The notes under the pieces: model-generated | The model's input: only the letters and a program-made list of their open reading frames with translations | What the model was told of the DNA's origin: nothing | The model's database searches: none | Made by a program: the position numbers and the translations under genes | In this document: positions 43,381 to 53,905 of the stretch, piece by piece | Layout of the letters: each line of letters begins with the position of its first letter | Numbering within the stretch: the stretch's first letter is position 1 | Source: Pseudomonadota bacterium | GTDB lineage: Bacteria; Desulfobacterota; Desulfobulbia; Desulfobulbales; Desulfurivibrionaceae | NCBI GenBank assembly: GCA_018830485.1 | Contig: JAHJRQ010000025.1 | Location: 45,905-109,904 of the forward strand | DNA length: 64,000 nucleotides | Direction of reading: 5' to 3'

Positions 43381-43488
43381 GTAATCGTTCGGCAACATTG
43401 CAGATGCGCGAAAGAGGTCTGCCCGCTATACGCATGGTCTGCGGGGCAGGCCGATGACAAAGCTGATGCGGTGTTGCCGAACGATTAC
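43381..43488 (-). repeat. GTAA...TTAC structured element, copy C (pstB-phoU)
   Basis: A 108-base element with perfect 17-base inverted ends, GTAATCGTTCGGCAACA and its complement. Read on the minus strand its interior aligns with copies A and B (CCGCATC..GCTTTGTCATCGGCC). It starts two bases after the pstB stop, in pstB's orientation, and separates pstB from phoU. Confidence 0.85.
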
Positions 43489-43490
43489 GC

Positions 43491-44276
43491 TCATCCGAAG
43501 CGCCCGGTTATGTAATCTTCTGTCTGTTTCTGCCGAGGGTTGGTGAATATTTTCGGGGTTGCATCGCATTCAATCAGGCCGCCTTCGTAGAAAAAGGCGG
43601 TGTAATCGGAAACCCGGGCTGCCTGCTGCATATTGTGGGTGACGATGACGATGGTGTAGTTGGTGCGCAGCTCGCCGATCAGATCCTCGATCCGCATGGT
43701 GGATTTGGGGTCCAGGGCCGAGGCCGGTTCGTCCATGAGCAGGATCTTCGGCCCGACCGCCAGGGCGCGGGCGATGCAAAGCCGTTGCTGCTGGCCGCCG
43801 GAAAGACCCATGGCGTTGGCGTGCAGCCGGTCCTTGACCTCGTCCCAAATGGCGGCCTGTTGCAGGCTCTGTTCGACGATCTCCGCCAGCCGTTTGGGAT
43901 CTTTTTCGCCGTGAATCCTGGGGCCGTAGGCAACATTGTCGAAGATGGACTTGGGGAAGGGGTTTGATTTTTGGAACACCATCCCCACCTCCTTGCGCAG
44001 TTCCACGACATCGGTGCCCGGCGCATAGATATCCTTCTGGTTGATGGTGATTGTCCCCTCAACCCGGCTGTGGGGTATGGTGTCGTTCATCCGGTTCAGG
44101 CAGCGCAAAAAGGTGGATTTGCCGCAGCCCGACGGCCCGATCAGGGCAGTGACGTGCTTGGCCGGGATCAGGAGGGAAATGTCAAAAAGCGCCTGGGTCG
44201 GCCCATAAAAAAAATCGACCTGGCTGGCGGTGATGACCATCTCCATATCTGTTGGATAAATAGACTGTTCTACCAT
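43491..44276 (-). CDS. pstB: Phosphate ABC transporter ATP-binding protein PstB
   Basis: A 261-residue ABC ATPase. Walker A is [12 protein letters not shown], the Q loop is [11 protein letters not shown], the signature is [17 protein letters not shown], and Walker B is [13 protein letters not shown], all as in PstB. It powers high-affinity phosphate import with PstA, PstC and PstS. It overlaps pstA upstream by seven bases. Within its 3' border lies the structured repeat, between its stop codon and phoU. Confidence 0.97.
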   Translation of the reverse strand: MVEQSIYPTDMEMVITASQVDFFYGPTQALFDISLLIPAKHVTALIGPSGCGKSTFLRCLNRMNDTIPHSRVEGTITINQKDIYAPGTDVVELRKEVGMVFQKSNPFPKSIFDNVAYGPRIHGEKDPKRLAEIVEQSLQQAAIWDEVKDRLHANAMGLSGGQQQRLCIARALAVGPKILLMDEPASALDPKSTMRIEDLIGELRTNYTIVIVTHNMQQAARVSDYTAFFYEGGLIECDATPKIFTNPRQKQTEDYITGRFG

Positions 44277-45124
44277 CGGTATTTTTTCCTGAAATGGGTT
44301 CGGATGAGTATCGCGCCGAGGCTTAAGCCCAGAACCAGCAGGAGGAGAATCAGGGCGGTGCCGTACTGCATGTGTCTGATCCGATCCGCCTCCGGATGCT
44401 GGGTGGCAAGGATGTACAGGTGATAGGGCAGGGCCATGACCTGATCAAAAACGGATTTTGGCAGCCTGGGGAGATAAAAGGCGGCCACGGTCAGGAGGAT
44501 GGGGGCGGTTTCCCCGGCGGCCCGGCCGATGCCCAGGATCGAGCCGGTTATCATGCCGGAAAGGGAGTAGGGCAGGATGTTGGTGCGGATCATCTCCCAT
44601 TTGGTGGCTCCCAAGGCCAGGCTTGCATCGCGAAACCCCTTGGGCACGGCGCGCAGCGACTCTTCGCTGGCCACGATGATGGTGGGCAGCACCATGCAGG
44701 CCAGGGTCAGGCTGCCCGCCAGGATGGAGGGGCCGAAGCCGCAGAAGAGCACAAAGATGCCGAGGCCGAACAGGCCGAAGACGATGGACGGCACCCCGGC
44801 CAGGGTGACGATGGCCAAGCGGATCAGGGTGTTGAACCGATTCTGCTCCGCATACTCGGCAAGATAGATCGCCCCGCCGATGCCCAAGGGCAGGGAAACG
44901 GCGATGGTGCCTATCACCAGATAAAAGGTGCCGACAATGGCTGGGAAGATGCCGCCCGCTGCCCCGCTTCTCCGGGGAAAGCTGCTGATAAACTGCCAGT
45001 TGAGGGCTGTGGCCCCATGCCGGATGATGTCAAAGAGGATATAGCCGATCACCAGGACAATGGCGTAGGTGATGAGCCGCAGGGCGAGAAGAATGAATGT
45101 ATCGGCGGTGTTGTTCGTCTTCAT
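44270..45124 (-). CDS. pstA: Phosphate ABC transporter permease PstA
   Basis: A 284-residue inner-membrane permease with six membrane segments and the EAA loop [26 protein letters not shown]. It pairs with PstC to form the phosphate channel. The sequence [34 protein letters not shown] is typical. It lies between pstC (127-base gap) and pstB (7-base overlap). The gap before it has no gene and no obvious terminator. Confidence 0.96.
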   Translation of the reverse strand: MKTNNTADTFILLALRLITYAIVLVIGYILFDIIRHGATALNWQFISSFPRRSGAAGGIFPAIVGTFYLVIGTIAVSLPLGIGGAIYLAEYAEQNRFNTLIRLAIVTLAGVPSIVFGLFGLGIFVLFCGFGPSILAGSLTLACMVLPTIIVASEESLRAVPKGFRDASLALGATKWEMIRTNILPYSLSGMITGSILGIGRAAGETAPILLTVAAFYLPRLPKSVFDQVMALPYHLYILATQHPEADRIRHMQYGTALILLLLVLGLSLGAILIRTHFRKKYRW

Positions 45125-45251
45125 TTGTCGGCCTCGCAGCGCACGAACACGATGAAACCACGAAAAGTTGCTCCGCCGACGGTGCGGGCTTGCTTCTTTT
45201 TGCTGGCGTTCAATGGACCTGCGCCTTGGCTCTTCTTTTGCGAGATCGTCT

Positions 45252-46139
45252 TCATTTCATCATGCCGTATTTCTTCAGCACGCGCTGTGCAATGATGTTG
45301 AGGAAAAAGGTGATGACCAGCAGGATGATCCCGATCCAGAAAAGCGCCTGATAATGGACGCTGCCGAAGGGCACTTCGCCCATCTCCGCGGCAATGGTGG
45401 CGGTCATGGTCCGCACCGAGGCCAGGGGGGAGGCGGTGAGGATCGCCGAATTGCCGGTGACCATCAGCACCGCCATGGTTTCTCCGATAACCCTGCCGAT
45501 GCCGAGCATCACCGCGGCCACGATCCCCGGCAGGGCTGCGGGCAGGGTAACCCGGAAGATGGTCTGCAGATGGCTGGCCCCCAGCGCCAGGGATGCGTTT
45601 TTCAGGGCGTAGGGCACGCTGACCAGGGCATCCTCCGACAGGGAGATGATGGTGGGGATGGCCATGAGCGAGAGGAGCAGGGCGCCGGTCAGGGCGGTGA
45701 GCCCGGTGTTGAGGCCGAAGAGTGTTTTAATGAGGGGGGCCACCACCAGCAGGCCGAAAAAACCCAAAACCACAGAAGGGATGCTGGCCAGAATTTCAAT
45801 GAACGGCTTGAGAACCTCCCGTTCGGCAGGGCGGGCGATTTCCGCGATGTATATCGCCGCCAGCACGGAGATGGGCACCGTGACCAGCATGGCCAGGGCG
45901 GTTACCAGGGCCGAGCCGGAAAGCAGCGGGCCGACGCCGAAATGCTCCTCCTGGAAGGAGACCGGAATCCACTGGCTGCCCAGAAGCTTGCCCAACCCGG
46001 GACTCAGCGCAAAAGGTCCGGCCTCCTTGAACAGGAAGAGGAAGATTAGGCAGACGACAAGAACGCTGGTCGAGGCGGCGCTGACCAGCAGCAACCGCAT
46101 CGCCTTGTCTGTTATGAAGAGCCTACGAGACCGGGACAT
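45252..46139 (-). CDS. pstC: Phosphate ABC transporter permease PstC
   Basis: A 295-residue inner-membrane permease with six segments and a large periplasmic loop after the first (GPFALSPGLGKLLGSQWIPV). The cytoplasmic EAA loop SEDALVSVPYALKNASLALGASHLQTI and IAEIARPAEREVLKPFIEILASIPSVVLGFFGL fit PstC. It overlaps the end of pstS by 17 bases, so the two are translationally coupled. Order pstS-pstC-pstA-pstB-phoU is the standard one. Confidence 0.96.
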   Translation of the reverse strand: MSRSRRLFITDKAMRLLLVSAASTSVLVVCLIFLFLFKEAGPFALSPGLGKLLGSQWIPVSFQEEHFGVGPLLSGSALVTALAMLVTVPISVLAAIYIAEIARPAEREVLKPFIEILASIPSVVLGFFGLLVVAPLIKTLFGLNTGLTALTGALLLSLMAIPTIISLSEDALVSVPYALKNASLALGASHLQTIFRVTLPAALPGIVAAVMLGIGRVIGETMAVLMVTGNSAILTASPLASVRTMTATIAAEMGEVPFGSVHYQALFWIGIILLVITFFLNIIAQRVLKKYGMMK

Positions 46140-46983
46140 ATCCCGTTTCTCTCACGATTTGCTGACCTGCCGGGCTCAGACAGAAGTCGATGAACTGTTG
46201 CGCAGTTTTCGTCGGCGTCCCGTTGGTGTAAAAGAACAGCGGCCGGGAAACAGCGTATGCTCCGGAGCGGACCGTCTCCTCGGTGGGGAGCACCGGGTTG
46301 GGCTGGTCAGCACCCTGAACGCCCAGGGTTTTCACGGAGGTTTTCGCCTCGGCGGCAAAACCCAAGCCCACATAGGCTATAGCCCCTCGGTCGGCGGCCA
46401 CGGACTGCACCAATGCCGAGGTGCCGGCCAGCAACCGGGCGGACGAGCTGAAATCCTCCTTGTTCAGGACATGCTCCTGGAAGAAAACAAAGGTGCCGGA
46501 GCTTGACTCGCGGGACAAGAGAAGGATGGGTGTGTCGGAGCCGCCGACCTCCTTCCAGTTGGTCACTTTTCCTGTATAGATCAATCGAAGCTGGTCGATG
46601 GTCAGGCTGTTCACCGGATTTTCCGGATGCACGACCATGACGATGCCGTCTCGGGCCACAGAAATTTCCACCGGGGAAATGTTCCTTTCCTTGGCCATGT
46701 TTTGCTCTTTTTCCTTCATTCCCCTGGAAGCGGCGCAGATATCGGTGGTGCCGTTGATCAGGGAGGCAATGCCGGTGCCCGAGCCGCCGCCGGTTACGGA
46801 AACGTCAATGTCGGCATGGGCTTTCATGAATTCTTCCGTCCAGGAGCTGACCAGGTGTACCATGGTGTCCGAACCCTTGATGGAAAGGGTTTGAACCGGG
46901 GCGGATTGCTGCGAGGGGCCTGAGTCGCAACCGGTTATCGCCGCTGCGAGCAGCAGGCCAAGGGTCAAGGCAACTTTTTTCAT
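46123..46983 (-). CDS. pstS: Phosphate-binding periplasmic lipoprotein PstS
   Basis: A 286-residue substrate-binding protein. The N-terminal MKKVALTLGLLLAAAITGC is a signal peptide with the lipobox cysteine at residue 19, so it is a lipoprotein. Phosphate-binding segments include KGSDTMVHLVSSW, TGGGSGTGIASLINGTTDICAASR, and LSRESSSGTFVFF. The ATG at 46983 follows GGAGGAAATC, an excellent ribosome binding site; the frame continues upstream but the signal peptide fixes the start. It is the first gene of the pst operon. No convincing Pho box was found by eye in the 190 bases upstream. Confidence 0.96.
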   Translation of the reverse strand: MKKVALTLGLLLAAAITGCDSGPSQQSAPVQTLSIKGSDTMVHLVSSWTEEFMKAHADIDVSVTGGGSGTGIASLINGTTDICAASRGMKEKEQNMAKERNISPVEISVARDGIVMVVHPENPVNSLTIDQLRLIYTGKVTNWKEVGGSDTPILLLSRESSSGTFVFFQEHVLNKEDFSSSARLLAGTSALVQSVAADRGAIAYVGLGFAAEAKTSVKTLGVQGADQPNPVLPTEETVRSGAYAVSRPLFFYTNGTPTKTAQQFIDFCLSPAGQQIVRETGYVPVS

Positions 46984-47137
46984 GATTTCCTCCGGAGGCG
47001 GTCGACATGATGGTTGATGTGGTTCCAGCGAAAAATGCGTGGGTCGGTGTTTGTAGCCAAGTGATTTTAGGGAAGCCGGACGCATTACATCCTGCACAGC
47101 CCCGATACCAGAGATCCGGGGTGTTTGTCACTATAAA

Positions 47138-47143
47138 ATTATA
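47138..47143 (-). promoter_or_regulatory. Candidate -10 element upstream of pstS
   Basis: On the minus strand a TATAAT occurs about 155 bases before pstS, with TTGCAG 20 bases upstream as a poorly spaced -35. Phosphate operons often need PhoB instead of a good -35, so this is only a candidate. Confidence 0.3.
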
Positions 47144-47175
47144 CCGAAGAGTGTCCGCAGCACCTGCAAAAAAAA

Positions 47176-47820
47176 TCAGCCGGTTCGGTCCACATGGAAG
47201 AGGACGGCAATGATGATCAGGGTGCCGGCCAGCAGCCAGCCGGGGCCGAAAAGCCACAGGGCCAGGGGGACGGACAGGTAGTAGCCCCGCATCCCCAAGG
47301 TATAGTGGGCCGCGCCGTACTGGATTGTTTCGACCACCGAGGCAGGGGGAGATGAGGCCGGATCCGAGGGGGCGTTGATCATGAAGCCCAGATGGTTGTA
47401 ATAGCGGATGGCCATGGTGAAGTTGAAGAAGGCGAAGAAAAAGTCCACCGAGAGGATGAGCAGCTTGATCTGGTGCAGGCTCTCGATTCTTTTGCCCAAA
47501 AAGCTGAAGGCCTGCATGTCTGTGTCGAGCGGATGTCCTGGGCTCAGGACGATATTGAGCAGGGCCAGGGCGATGAGGATTGCCGTGGAGGCAAGAAAGC
47601 TTGCGGCCATGGTCCAGTTGCGCAGGGTCTGTATGGCCAGGATGTCCCGCTGGGTTACGACCATCTCCCGGACCCAGGATGCCCTGGTCGCGGCGTTGCG
47701 GGCGTAGATCGTTTTTTCAGGACAACAATCTTTTATGACCAGCAATCCCAGGTGATAGAGGAGCAGCAGCAGAAAGGCCGTTGCCGTGAACGGGCTTATT
47801 TCCAAGGACAGAAATGTCAT
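47176..47820 (-). CDS. DUF599 family membrane protein
   Basis: A 214-residue inner-membrane protein with about four to five membrane segments. The N-terminal hydrophobic segment leads to [38 protein letters not shown] and [21 protein letters not shown], segments characteristic of DUF599 proteins, followed by [20 protein letters not shown]. The function of this family is unknown. It overlaps the RND pump gene by four bases and so appears translationally coupled to it. A role in the efflux system is conceivable but unproven. Confidence 0.82.
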   Translation of the reverse strand: MTFLSLEISPFTATAFLLLLLYHLGLLVIKDCCPEKTIYARNAATRASWVREMVVTQRDILAIQTLRNWTMAASFLASTAILIALALLNIVLSPGHPLDTDMQAFSFLGKRIESLHQIKLLILSVDFFFAFFNFTMAIRYYNHLGFMINAPSDPASSPPASVVETIQYGAAHYTLGMRGYYLSVPLALWLFGPGWLLAGTLIIIAVLFHVDRTG

Positions 47821-50800
47821 GGGGCCGCCCCCCTGTGCGAACGGCGGCGCGTGTGCAGCATAAAGTAGAGAACCGGCACCGCCATGCGGCTGATCAAGAG
47901 CGAGGCGATCTCCCCGAACATCAGCGAGATGGCCAGCCCCTGGAAGATCGGGTCGGCCAGGATTACCGAGGCCCCGACCACCACGGCCAGGGCGGTAAGG
48001 AGCATGGGCCTGAAGCGGATGGCTCCGGCTTCCACTACGGCTTCTTCAAGCGGCAGGCCGTGGCTGATGCGCAGTTCGATGAAGTCCACGAGAATAATGG
48101 AGTTGCGCACCACGATTCCTGCCCCGGCCATGAAGCCGATCATGGAGGTGGCGGTGAAAAAGGCGCCGAAAGCCCAGTGGGCCGGAAGGATGCCGATCAG
48201 CGAAAAGGGGATGGCCGCCATCACCACCAGCGGCACGGTGTAATCCTTGAACCACCCCACCATGAGCATGTAGATGAGGATCATCACCGCGCAGAAGGCG
48301 AAGCCCAGATCCCGGAAGACCTCCAGGGTGATGTGCCACTCTCCGTCCCACTTGATCGCCGGTTCCAGTTCGGAAAAGGGCTGCTTGAGGTTGTAGATGG
48401 AGATCGCTTTCCGTTCGCCCCCATACTCCCTGCCGTCGAGTTCGGCGAGTTTTTTGTTCAGGGCGAAGATGGCGTAGGCCGGGCTTTCCGCCGCCCCGGC
48501 CACGTCGGCCGTCACATAGATGACCGGTTTGAGGTTTTTGCGGTAGATGGGCTGGTCAATGGGGACTTCGCTGACCGAGACCAGCTCCCGCAGGGGAACC
48601 AGGGGGCCGGTCGGGTTTAGGCCGGAGCGGAGCTGGGTGTTGAGGATGCTCTCAACCCGCGCCCGCTCCCCCCGGGGCAGCTCCAAGACGATGCCGATCC
48701 CCTCCTTGTCCTCGGGCAGGTGCAACAGGCTGACGGCCAAGCCCTTGACCGCCAGATCGACGGCCCGGGTAATCTCGCCTTCGGAAATACCGTTGAGGGC
48801 AGCCTTTTCCTTGTTAACCGCGATCACGGTTTTCAGCCGCTCCGTTTCCCGGTACCAGTCCACATCGACCACCCCTTCCGTGGTGGTGAAGAGGTCCTTG
48901 ACCCTGGATGCCAATGCAACCCGTTGTGCATCGGTCTGGCCGTAGACTTCGGCAACCAGGGTTTGCAGCACCGGCGGCCCCGGCGGTACTTCGGCCACGG
49001 CCACGGCGGCGCCGTACCTTTCGGCTATGGCCGCGACCTGAGGCCGGATGCGTTTGGCGACCTCGTGGCTCTGGGCCTTGCGTTCACCCTTGGGCAGCAG
49101 ATTGATCTGGATATCCGCCAGGTTGGTGTTGTTGCGCAGATAGTAATGGCGCACCAGGCCGTTGAAATTGTAGGGCGAGGCCGTTCCGGCATACACCTGA
49201 TAGTTGATCACCTCCGGTTCCCGGCCGATGAGCGCGGCAATCTCCCTGGCGACCTGGGTGGTTTTTTCCAGGGGGGCGCCCTCGGGCATGTCCAAAATAA
49301 TCTGGAACTCGCTCTTGTTGTCAAAGGGGAGCATCTTGACCTTGACCAGCCCGAAGTAGACCATGGCGCACGAGCCGAGGAGCAGCCCGCTGATGGACAG
49401 GAAAAAGATCAGCCGCCAGCGGGCGTGGGCAAGGAGGGGGTCCATGGCCCGGTGATAGATCCGGGTGAAGAAATCCGTGGGCGCGTGGTCATGGTCTGCC
49501 GCTAGTTGTTCCGGAGCCGGAGAGGTGTTGTCAGGGGAGGTCTTCTTTTTCAGCACCCGTACAGCGGCCCAGGGGGTAACGGTGAAGGCGATGAGCAGCG
49601 AAAAAATCATCGCCGCGGAGGAGCCGATGGGGATCGGCCGCATGTAGGGGCCCATCAGGCCGCCGACAAAGGCCATGGGTAGAATGGCGGCGATCACCGC
49701 CCAGGTGGCGAGGATGGTCGGGTTGCCCACCTCGTTCACCGCCTCGATGGCGATGGTAAGCACGGATTTTTGGGTGTTTCCCGGCAGCCGGAGGTGGCGG
49801 ACTATGTTTTCCACCACCACGATGGCGTCGTCCACCAGGATGCCGATGGAAAAGATCAGGGCGAAGAGGGTGATGCGGTTCAGGGTGTAGCCGTACAGAT
49901 AAAAAAGCAACAGGGTCAGCGCCAGGGTCGAGGGGATGGCGAGGATGACGATGACCGACTCCCGCCAGCCTAAAAAGAAGAGGATGAGCAGGGTCACCCC
50001 GAAAACGGCGATGCCCATGTGCAGCAGGAGTTCGTTGGATTTTTCCGCCGCGGTTTCGCCGTAGTTTCTGGTTACGCTCACCGTGACATCGGTGGGGATG
50101 AGGGTTCCCTTGAGGCCCTCGATCTTGGCCAGCACCGTTTCCACCACCTGCACGGCGTTGGCCCCCGGCCGTTTGGCCAGGGAAAGGGTGACGGCCGCCT
50201 CTTCCGGCTGCCCCTTGCCTGACCCGAAAAGGACATAGTTGCTGGGATCTTCCGGGCCATCGACCACGTCGGCCACCTCGTCGAGATACACCGGCCGGTT
50301 GTGGTGCACACCGACGACAATGCGGCCGATTTCCCTGGCCGAGGTGAGAAACCGGCCGGTATGCAGAAGGGTTTCCTGGTTTTGCGATTGCAGGGTGCCG
50401 GAGTACGATTGCAGATTGGCCTGTTGCAGCGCCGGAATTATCTCCGTTGCGGTCAACCCGCGGGCGGCAAGACGGGCGGGATCGAAGAGCACCCGCACCT
50501 GCCGTTTGGCGCCGCCGATGAGCTTGGTCTCGGCCACCTCGGGGATGTTCTTGACCGCGTCGTCAAGCTGGGCTGTGAGGCGCCGGAGGGTGTAGTGGTC
50601 ATAGCGCGGGCTGTGCAGGGTCAGGGCGAGCACCGGCACGTCGTCGATGGTGTGCGGCTTGACCAGCGGCGGCACGACGCCATAGGGAATGCGGTCGAAG
50701 TTGGTGGCCAGCTTCTGGTTGAGGCGGACGATGGCGTCCTCCATCTTTTCGCCCACATAGAAACGGGCTACGAGCAGACACTGGCCCGGCATGGAAGTGG

Positions 50801-51080
50801 TATAGATGTATTCCACACCGGGCAGCTCGTAGAGGAGCTTTTCCATGGGGATGGCGACGCGCTCCTCAACCTCCTTGGGGGTGGCGCCGGGCATGGCGAC
50901 CATGACGTCGATCATCGGCACCTTGATCTGCGGCTCCTCCTCCCGCGGCAGCATGGCAACGGCCACGATTCCGAGGAGCAGGGAGGCGATGAGCAGGATG
51001 ACGGTCAGTCTGGATTCGATAAAAACCGAGGCGAGCCTGCCGGCGAAGCCGTGTTGGTTTTCCGGGGTGTGGTTCATCAC
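47817..51080 (-). CDS. RND-family efflux pump permease (AcrB-like)
   Basis: A 1087-residue inner-membrane transporter with twelve expected membrane segments and two large periplasmic loops. The N-terminus [31 protein letters not shown], the proton-relay aspartate pair in [15 protein letters not shown], and the repeat-half [12 protein letters not shown] mark it as HAE1/AcrB type. The later [21 protein letters not shown] is the TM10-11 counterpart. With the adaptor and TolC it should export small hydrophobic or toxic compounds; the substrate is not known. It overlaps the adaptor upstream and the DUF599 gene downstream by four bases each. Confidence 0.95.
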   Translation of the reverse strand: MMNHTPENQHGFAGRLASVFIESRLTVILLIASLLLGIVAVAMLPREEEPQIKVPMIDVMVAMPGATPKEVEERVAIPMEKLLYELPGVEYIYTTSMPGQCLLVARFYVGEKMEDAIVRLNQKLATNFDRIPYGVVPPLVKPHTIDDVPVLALTLHSPRYDHYTLRRLTAQLDDAVKNIPEVAETKLIGGAKRQVRVLFDPARLAARGLTATEIIPALQQANLQSYSGTLQSQNQETLLHTGRFLTSAREIGRIVVGVHHNRPVYLDEVADVVDGPEDPSNYVLFGSGKGQPEEAAVTLSLAKRPGANAVQVVETVLAKIEGLKGTLIPTDVTVSVTRNYGETAAEKSNELLLHMGIAVFGVTLLILFFLGWRESVIVILAIPSTLALTLLLFYLYGYTLNRITLFALIFSIGILVDDAIVVVENIVRHLRLPGNTQKSVLTIAIEAVNEVGNPTILATWAVIAAILPMAFVGGLMGPYMRPIPIGSSAAMIFSLLIAFTVTPWAAVRVLKKKTSPDNTSPAPEQLAADHDHAPTDFFTRIYHRAMDPLLAHARWRLIFFLSISGLLLGSCAMVYFGLVKVKMLPFDNKSEFQIILDMPEGAPLEKTTQVAREIAALIGREPEVINYQVYAGTASPYNFNGLVRHYYLRNNTNLADIQINLLPKGERKAQSHEVAKRIRPQVAAIAERYGAAVAVAEVPPGPPVLQTLVAEVYGQTDAQRVALASRVKDLFTTTEGVVDVDWYRETERLKTVIAVNKEKAALNGISEGEITRAVDLAVKGLAVSLLHLPEDKEGIGIVLELPRGERARVESILNTQLRSGLNPTGPLVPLRELVSVSEVPIDQPIYRKNLKPVIYVTADVAGAAESPAYAIFALNKKLAELDGREYGGERKAISIYNLKQPFSELEPAIKWDGEWHITLEVFRDLGFAFCAVMILIYMLMVGWFKDYTVPLVVMAAIPFSLIGILPAHWAFGAFFTATSMIGFMAGAGIVVRNSIILVDFIELRISHGLPLEEAVVEAGAIRFRPMLLTALAVVVGASVILADPIFQGLAISLMFGEIASLLISRMAVPVLYFMLHTRRRSHRGAAP

Positions 51081-52108
51081 GGCACGATGGCTACGGGTTG
51101 TCCGTCAATAAGCCGTTCTCCGCCCTGGATCACGACCTGCTCTCCCCCGTTGAGGCCGGTGAGGATTTCCACCCGGCCTTCGAGGTGTTCCCCGCTGCGC
51201 ACCAGGCGCAACTGGGCGGTATTGTTGTGTGCCACAAAAATCCGCTCCATCTGCCCAAAGCGAAACACCGCTTTTTCCGGCACCAGCAAGGCCTTGGCGC
51301 CATCATCGCCGGGAAGCGCGACCCGTGCGTACTGCCCGGGTCGCAAGGAGTCGCCGCCGTGGATGCTGATTTTCACCAGCGCGGTCCGTGAGGCGGTGTC
51401 CGTTGACGGCCCGATTTCGGTGACGGTTCCGGTCTGGGAAAACTCGGCCGCCGGGACCGTGACGGCAAGCGTGTCCCCTTTTTTGATTTTCAGGGCAGCC
51501 CCCTCCGGCGCCGCGGCAACCACCTGCAAGTGTTCGGTGTTTTCCAATACCAGGAGGGGCATCCCCGGGGTGGCCAGATCGCCGGCATTGGCCATTTTCT
51601 GCGAGATTATCCCGGCAAAGGGGGCGGTGATCAGGGTGTAGCCGCGCATGGCCCTGGCTTCGCGCAGACCTGCCTCCGCCATCCGGTAGGCATCTTCCAG
51701 GGATTTTACTGTTTCCCGGGTGGAAGCGTCTTGTGCCAGCAACCGTTTTTCGCGGTCGAAATTCCGTTGCGCCTGGCCGAATTGCGTCTCGGCCTGCGAC
51801 AGCCGGGCAACAATCTCCCCGGCGCTGATCCGTGCCAGCAGCGTGCCTTTTTGTACAGCGGATCCCAGTTCCACGGGCATCTCCTCGATGGGCCCGGATA
51901 TCTTGGCGGCGATGGTCGCCCGCTGGAGCGATTCCACGGCGCCGGCCACCTCGCTTTGCCGCTGGGGTGTATGGCCGGCCACGGTGATCACCCGCACCTG
52001 CGCAACGGGAAGAGGCTGGGGGGCTCCGTTGTGGCCGGGATCCTTGCAGCCGGTGGCGGTGAGGAGCAGGCACAGGGGAAGCGCCGAGAAAAAATGTTTG
52101 TACCGCAT
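51077..52108 (-). CDS. RND efflux periplasmic adaptor lipoprotein
   Basis: A 343-residue membrane-fusion protein. The signal peptide [21 protein letters not shown] ends in a lipobox cysteine at residue 21. A lipoyl/barrel-sandwich half ([25 protein letters not shown]), an alpha hairpin ([26 protein letters not shown]), the return half ([24 protein letters not shown]) and a C-terminal beta barrel follow in order. It joins the pump to the outer-membrane channel. It overlaps the pump start by four bases. The 158-base gap to the TolC gene upstream contains no gene. Confidence 0.94.
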   Translation of the reverse strand: MRYKHFFSALPLCLLLTATGCKDPGHNGAPQPLPVAQVRVITVAGHTPQRQSEVAGAVESLQRATIAAKISGPIEEMPVELGSAVQKGTLLARISAGEIVARLSQAETQFGQAQRNFDREKRLLAQDASTRETVKSLEDAYRMAEAGLREARAMRGYTLITAPFAGIISQKMANAGDLATPGMPLLVLENTEHLQVVAAAPEGAALKIKKGDTLAVTVPAAEFSQTGTVTEIGPSTDTASRTALVKISIHGGDSLRPGQYARVALPGDDGAKALLVPEKAVFRFGQMERIFVAHNNTAQLRLVRSGEHLEGRVEILTGLNGGEQVVIQGGERLIDGQPVAIVP

Positions 52109-52266
52109 GATGTCGATTTCCTGTTGCAGGGCTTAGTTGATGAGCAGGTAGCAACTATTTTTTCTCGCCAAGACGCAGGGTCACAGAGGAAATATAGTTA
52201 CACTACTATGTTTCTTTGCGCGCCCAGCGCTTCTGCGAGATTTTTCCAAGTTGTTCCTCTGGTATC

Positions 52267-53691
52267 TTAGTTGAAAGCTGGCGCCTTTCCAGAAGGAGAT
52301 TCGTCCGCTATTTCCGGAAACTGGTCCAGGCCAAGGGCGCGCCGCAGGCCGGCAACGGCAATGCGTTGGGAGGTTTCCGCCGCGATGCGCCGCACCTGGG
52401 CGTCAATCAGGCGGTTTTCCACCCCGAGCAGATCGGCGGAGAGCAGGGTGCCCTCCTTGAAGCGGAGCCGGTTGATGCGCGCGCTTTCCTGGGCCTGGGC
52501 CACGCTTTTTTCCGTAATCTGCAAACGCTCCCCGGCCTCCTGCAGGGCCAACTCCGCCTGCTTCACCTCAAGGATGATGGCCAGTTCGGTTTTGCGTTTT
52601 TGTTCCTGCGCTTCGGCCAGCAGGGCGGAGGCCCTGGCAACCTCGGCTCCGGTCCGGCCGCCCTCGGAGAGGTTGAACTGCAAGGTGACCCCGGCCTGCC
52701 ATGAATCGCCGGAGCCGTCGGTGACATAGCCAGTGTCTGCGTCGTATCCGGCATAGCCTTCCAGGGAGGGATAATAGCCGCCCTGGGCCTGGCGGACCTT
52801 GGCTTTGGCCGCCAGGATGAGGGCCTCCATGCTTTTCAGCTCAAAACGGTGTTCAGGAGTTGCGGACCGCGGTATTTCCTGAACGCTGCCCTGGGCCGGG
52901 TCAAGCGCCACCGGGCCATCGTCAAGGCCCATCAGGCCGAGGAAGATCCTGCGGCTTACCTCAAGGGTGTGGTGGGCCTGGCTCAAGTTTTCCCTGGCCG
53001 TGGCCTGTTGCACCTCCAGATCGAGGAGATCGGCCTTCAGCAGGACGCCTTCCCGGTAACGGGACTGCGCCACGGCCAGGGAGGCGGTGATCGCCTCCAC
53101 CGATGCCTGTCGCGCCCTGACCAGCTCCTCGGCCTGGATGACGAGCTGAAAGGTTCGGACCACCTCAAAGGCGAGCTGAGCCCGGACCGCCCCGAGCTCC
53201 ATGCGCGAGGAAACCGCCTGGGCTTCGGCGGCCTTCAATCCGGCCAGATCGCGGCCGCCGTTGAAAAAGCGGTAGCCGAGCCGGACCCCCATGTTCAGGG
53301 TGTCGGTGCGGCCGGGATTATTGAAGTCGATGGCATTGGTGAAGGCCCCTTGGTTCAGGATGTTGCCGAAGGAATACATGGGGTTGTCGGTTTGTTCGTA
53401 TCGGGAGTTCAGATTAAGCCTTGGGAAAAAAGAGGACCTCTCCATGGCGATGGCGGCTTGGGCCGCCTCGATCCGGTTTTTTCCCATCCGGCTGTCGGGG
53501 TTGTTCCGCACGGCAAAGAGCACCGCATTGCGAACTGTCCACACCTCCGGCCTGGGTGGGGCATCGGTGGCCGCGGCGGCGGCAGGGGGGGGAACGCTCG
53601 CCAGCACGAGGGCTAGGCACAGAGAGCAGAGCCTGCGCCAGGAGAAAAGGCGGCGATTGGTGTTTTCGCAAGGAGATAGTGGCCGGGTCAT
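52267..53691 (-). CDS. TolC-family outer-membrane efflux protein
   Basis: A 474-residue outer-membrane channel. The N-terminal 40 residues carry a signal peptide with VLASVPPPAAAAA. Two OEP repeats follow, each with long coiled-coil helices (AEAQAVSSRMELGAVRAQLAFEVVRTFQ and ALLAEAQEQKRKTELAIILEVKQAELALQEAGERL) and beta strands such as FPRLNLNSRYEQ and VTLQFNLSEGG. It is the first gene of the efflux operon on the minus strand. The start may be a few codons later than annotated, but the signal peptide is needed. It is probably the partner of the adjacent pump. Confidence 0.93.
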   Translation of the reverse strand: MTRPLSPCENTNRRLFSWRRLCSLCLALVLASVPPPAAAAATDAPPRPEVWTVRNAVLFAVRNNPDSRMGKNRIEAAQAAIAMERSSFFPRLNLNSRYEQTDNPMYSFGNILNQGAFTNAIDFNNPGRTDTLNMGVRLGYRFFNGGRDLAGLKAAEAQAVSSRMELGAVRAQLAFEVVRTFQLVIQAEELVRARQASVEAITASLAVAQSRYREGVLLKADLLDLEVQQATARENLSQAHHTLEVSRRIFLGLMGLDDGPVALDPAQGSVQEIPRSATPEHRFELKSMEALILAAKAKVRQAQGGYYPSLEGYAGYDADTGYVTDGSGDSWQAGVTLQFNLSEGGRTGAEVARASALLAEAQEQKRKTELAIILEVKQAELALQEAGERLQITEKSVAQAQESARINRLRFKEGTLLSADLLGVENRLIDAQVRRIAAETSQRIAVAGLRRALGLDQFPEIADESPSGKAPAFN

Positions 53692-53905
53692 GGTTCCGTG
53701 TTCTCTTGTCTGCAGACCGAAGGAAAGGGGGGAAGTCGGTTTCGTATATTCAGTATTTAATTATATAGTTATAAACTGAATTATCTGCCACGCTTTTTTT
53801 GGTTTCATGGCAGGCGGAGAGTGCATTCTTTGTGACGCATGGCGCTCCACAACAGTATATCATAGAGGAAAGTCCCGGCCGCAAGGGGTTTTTCCGGTGG
53901 ATCGT

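Noticed and set aside
42562..43515. 317-codon frame antisense to phoU and the repeat
   Set aside because: Shadow of phoU extended through the structured repeat; no domain match.
46984..47175. Pho box upstream of pstS
   Set aside because: No pair of CTGTCAT-like repeats at the right spacing could be found by eye; only a weak -10 candidate remains.
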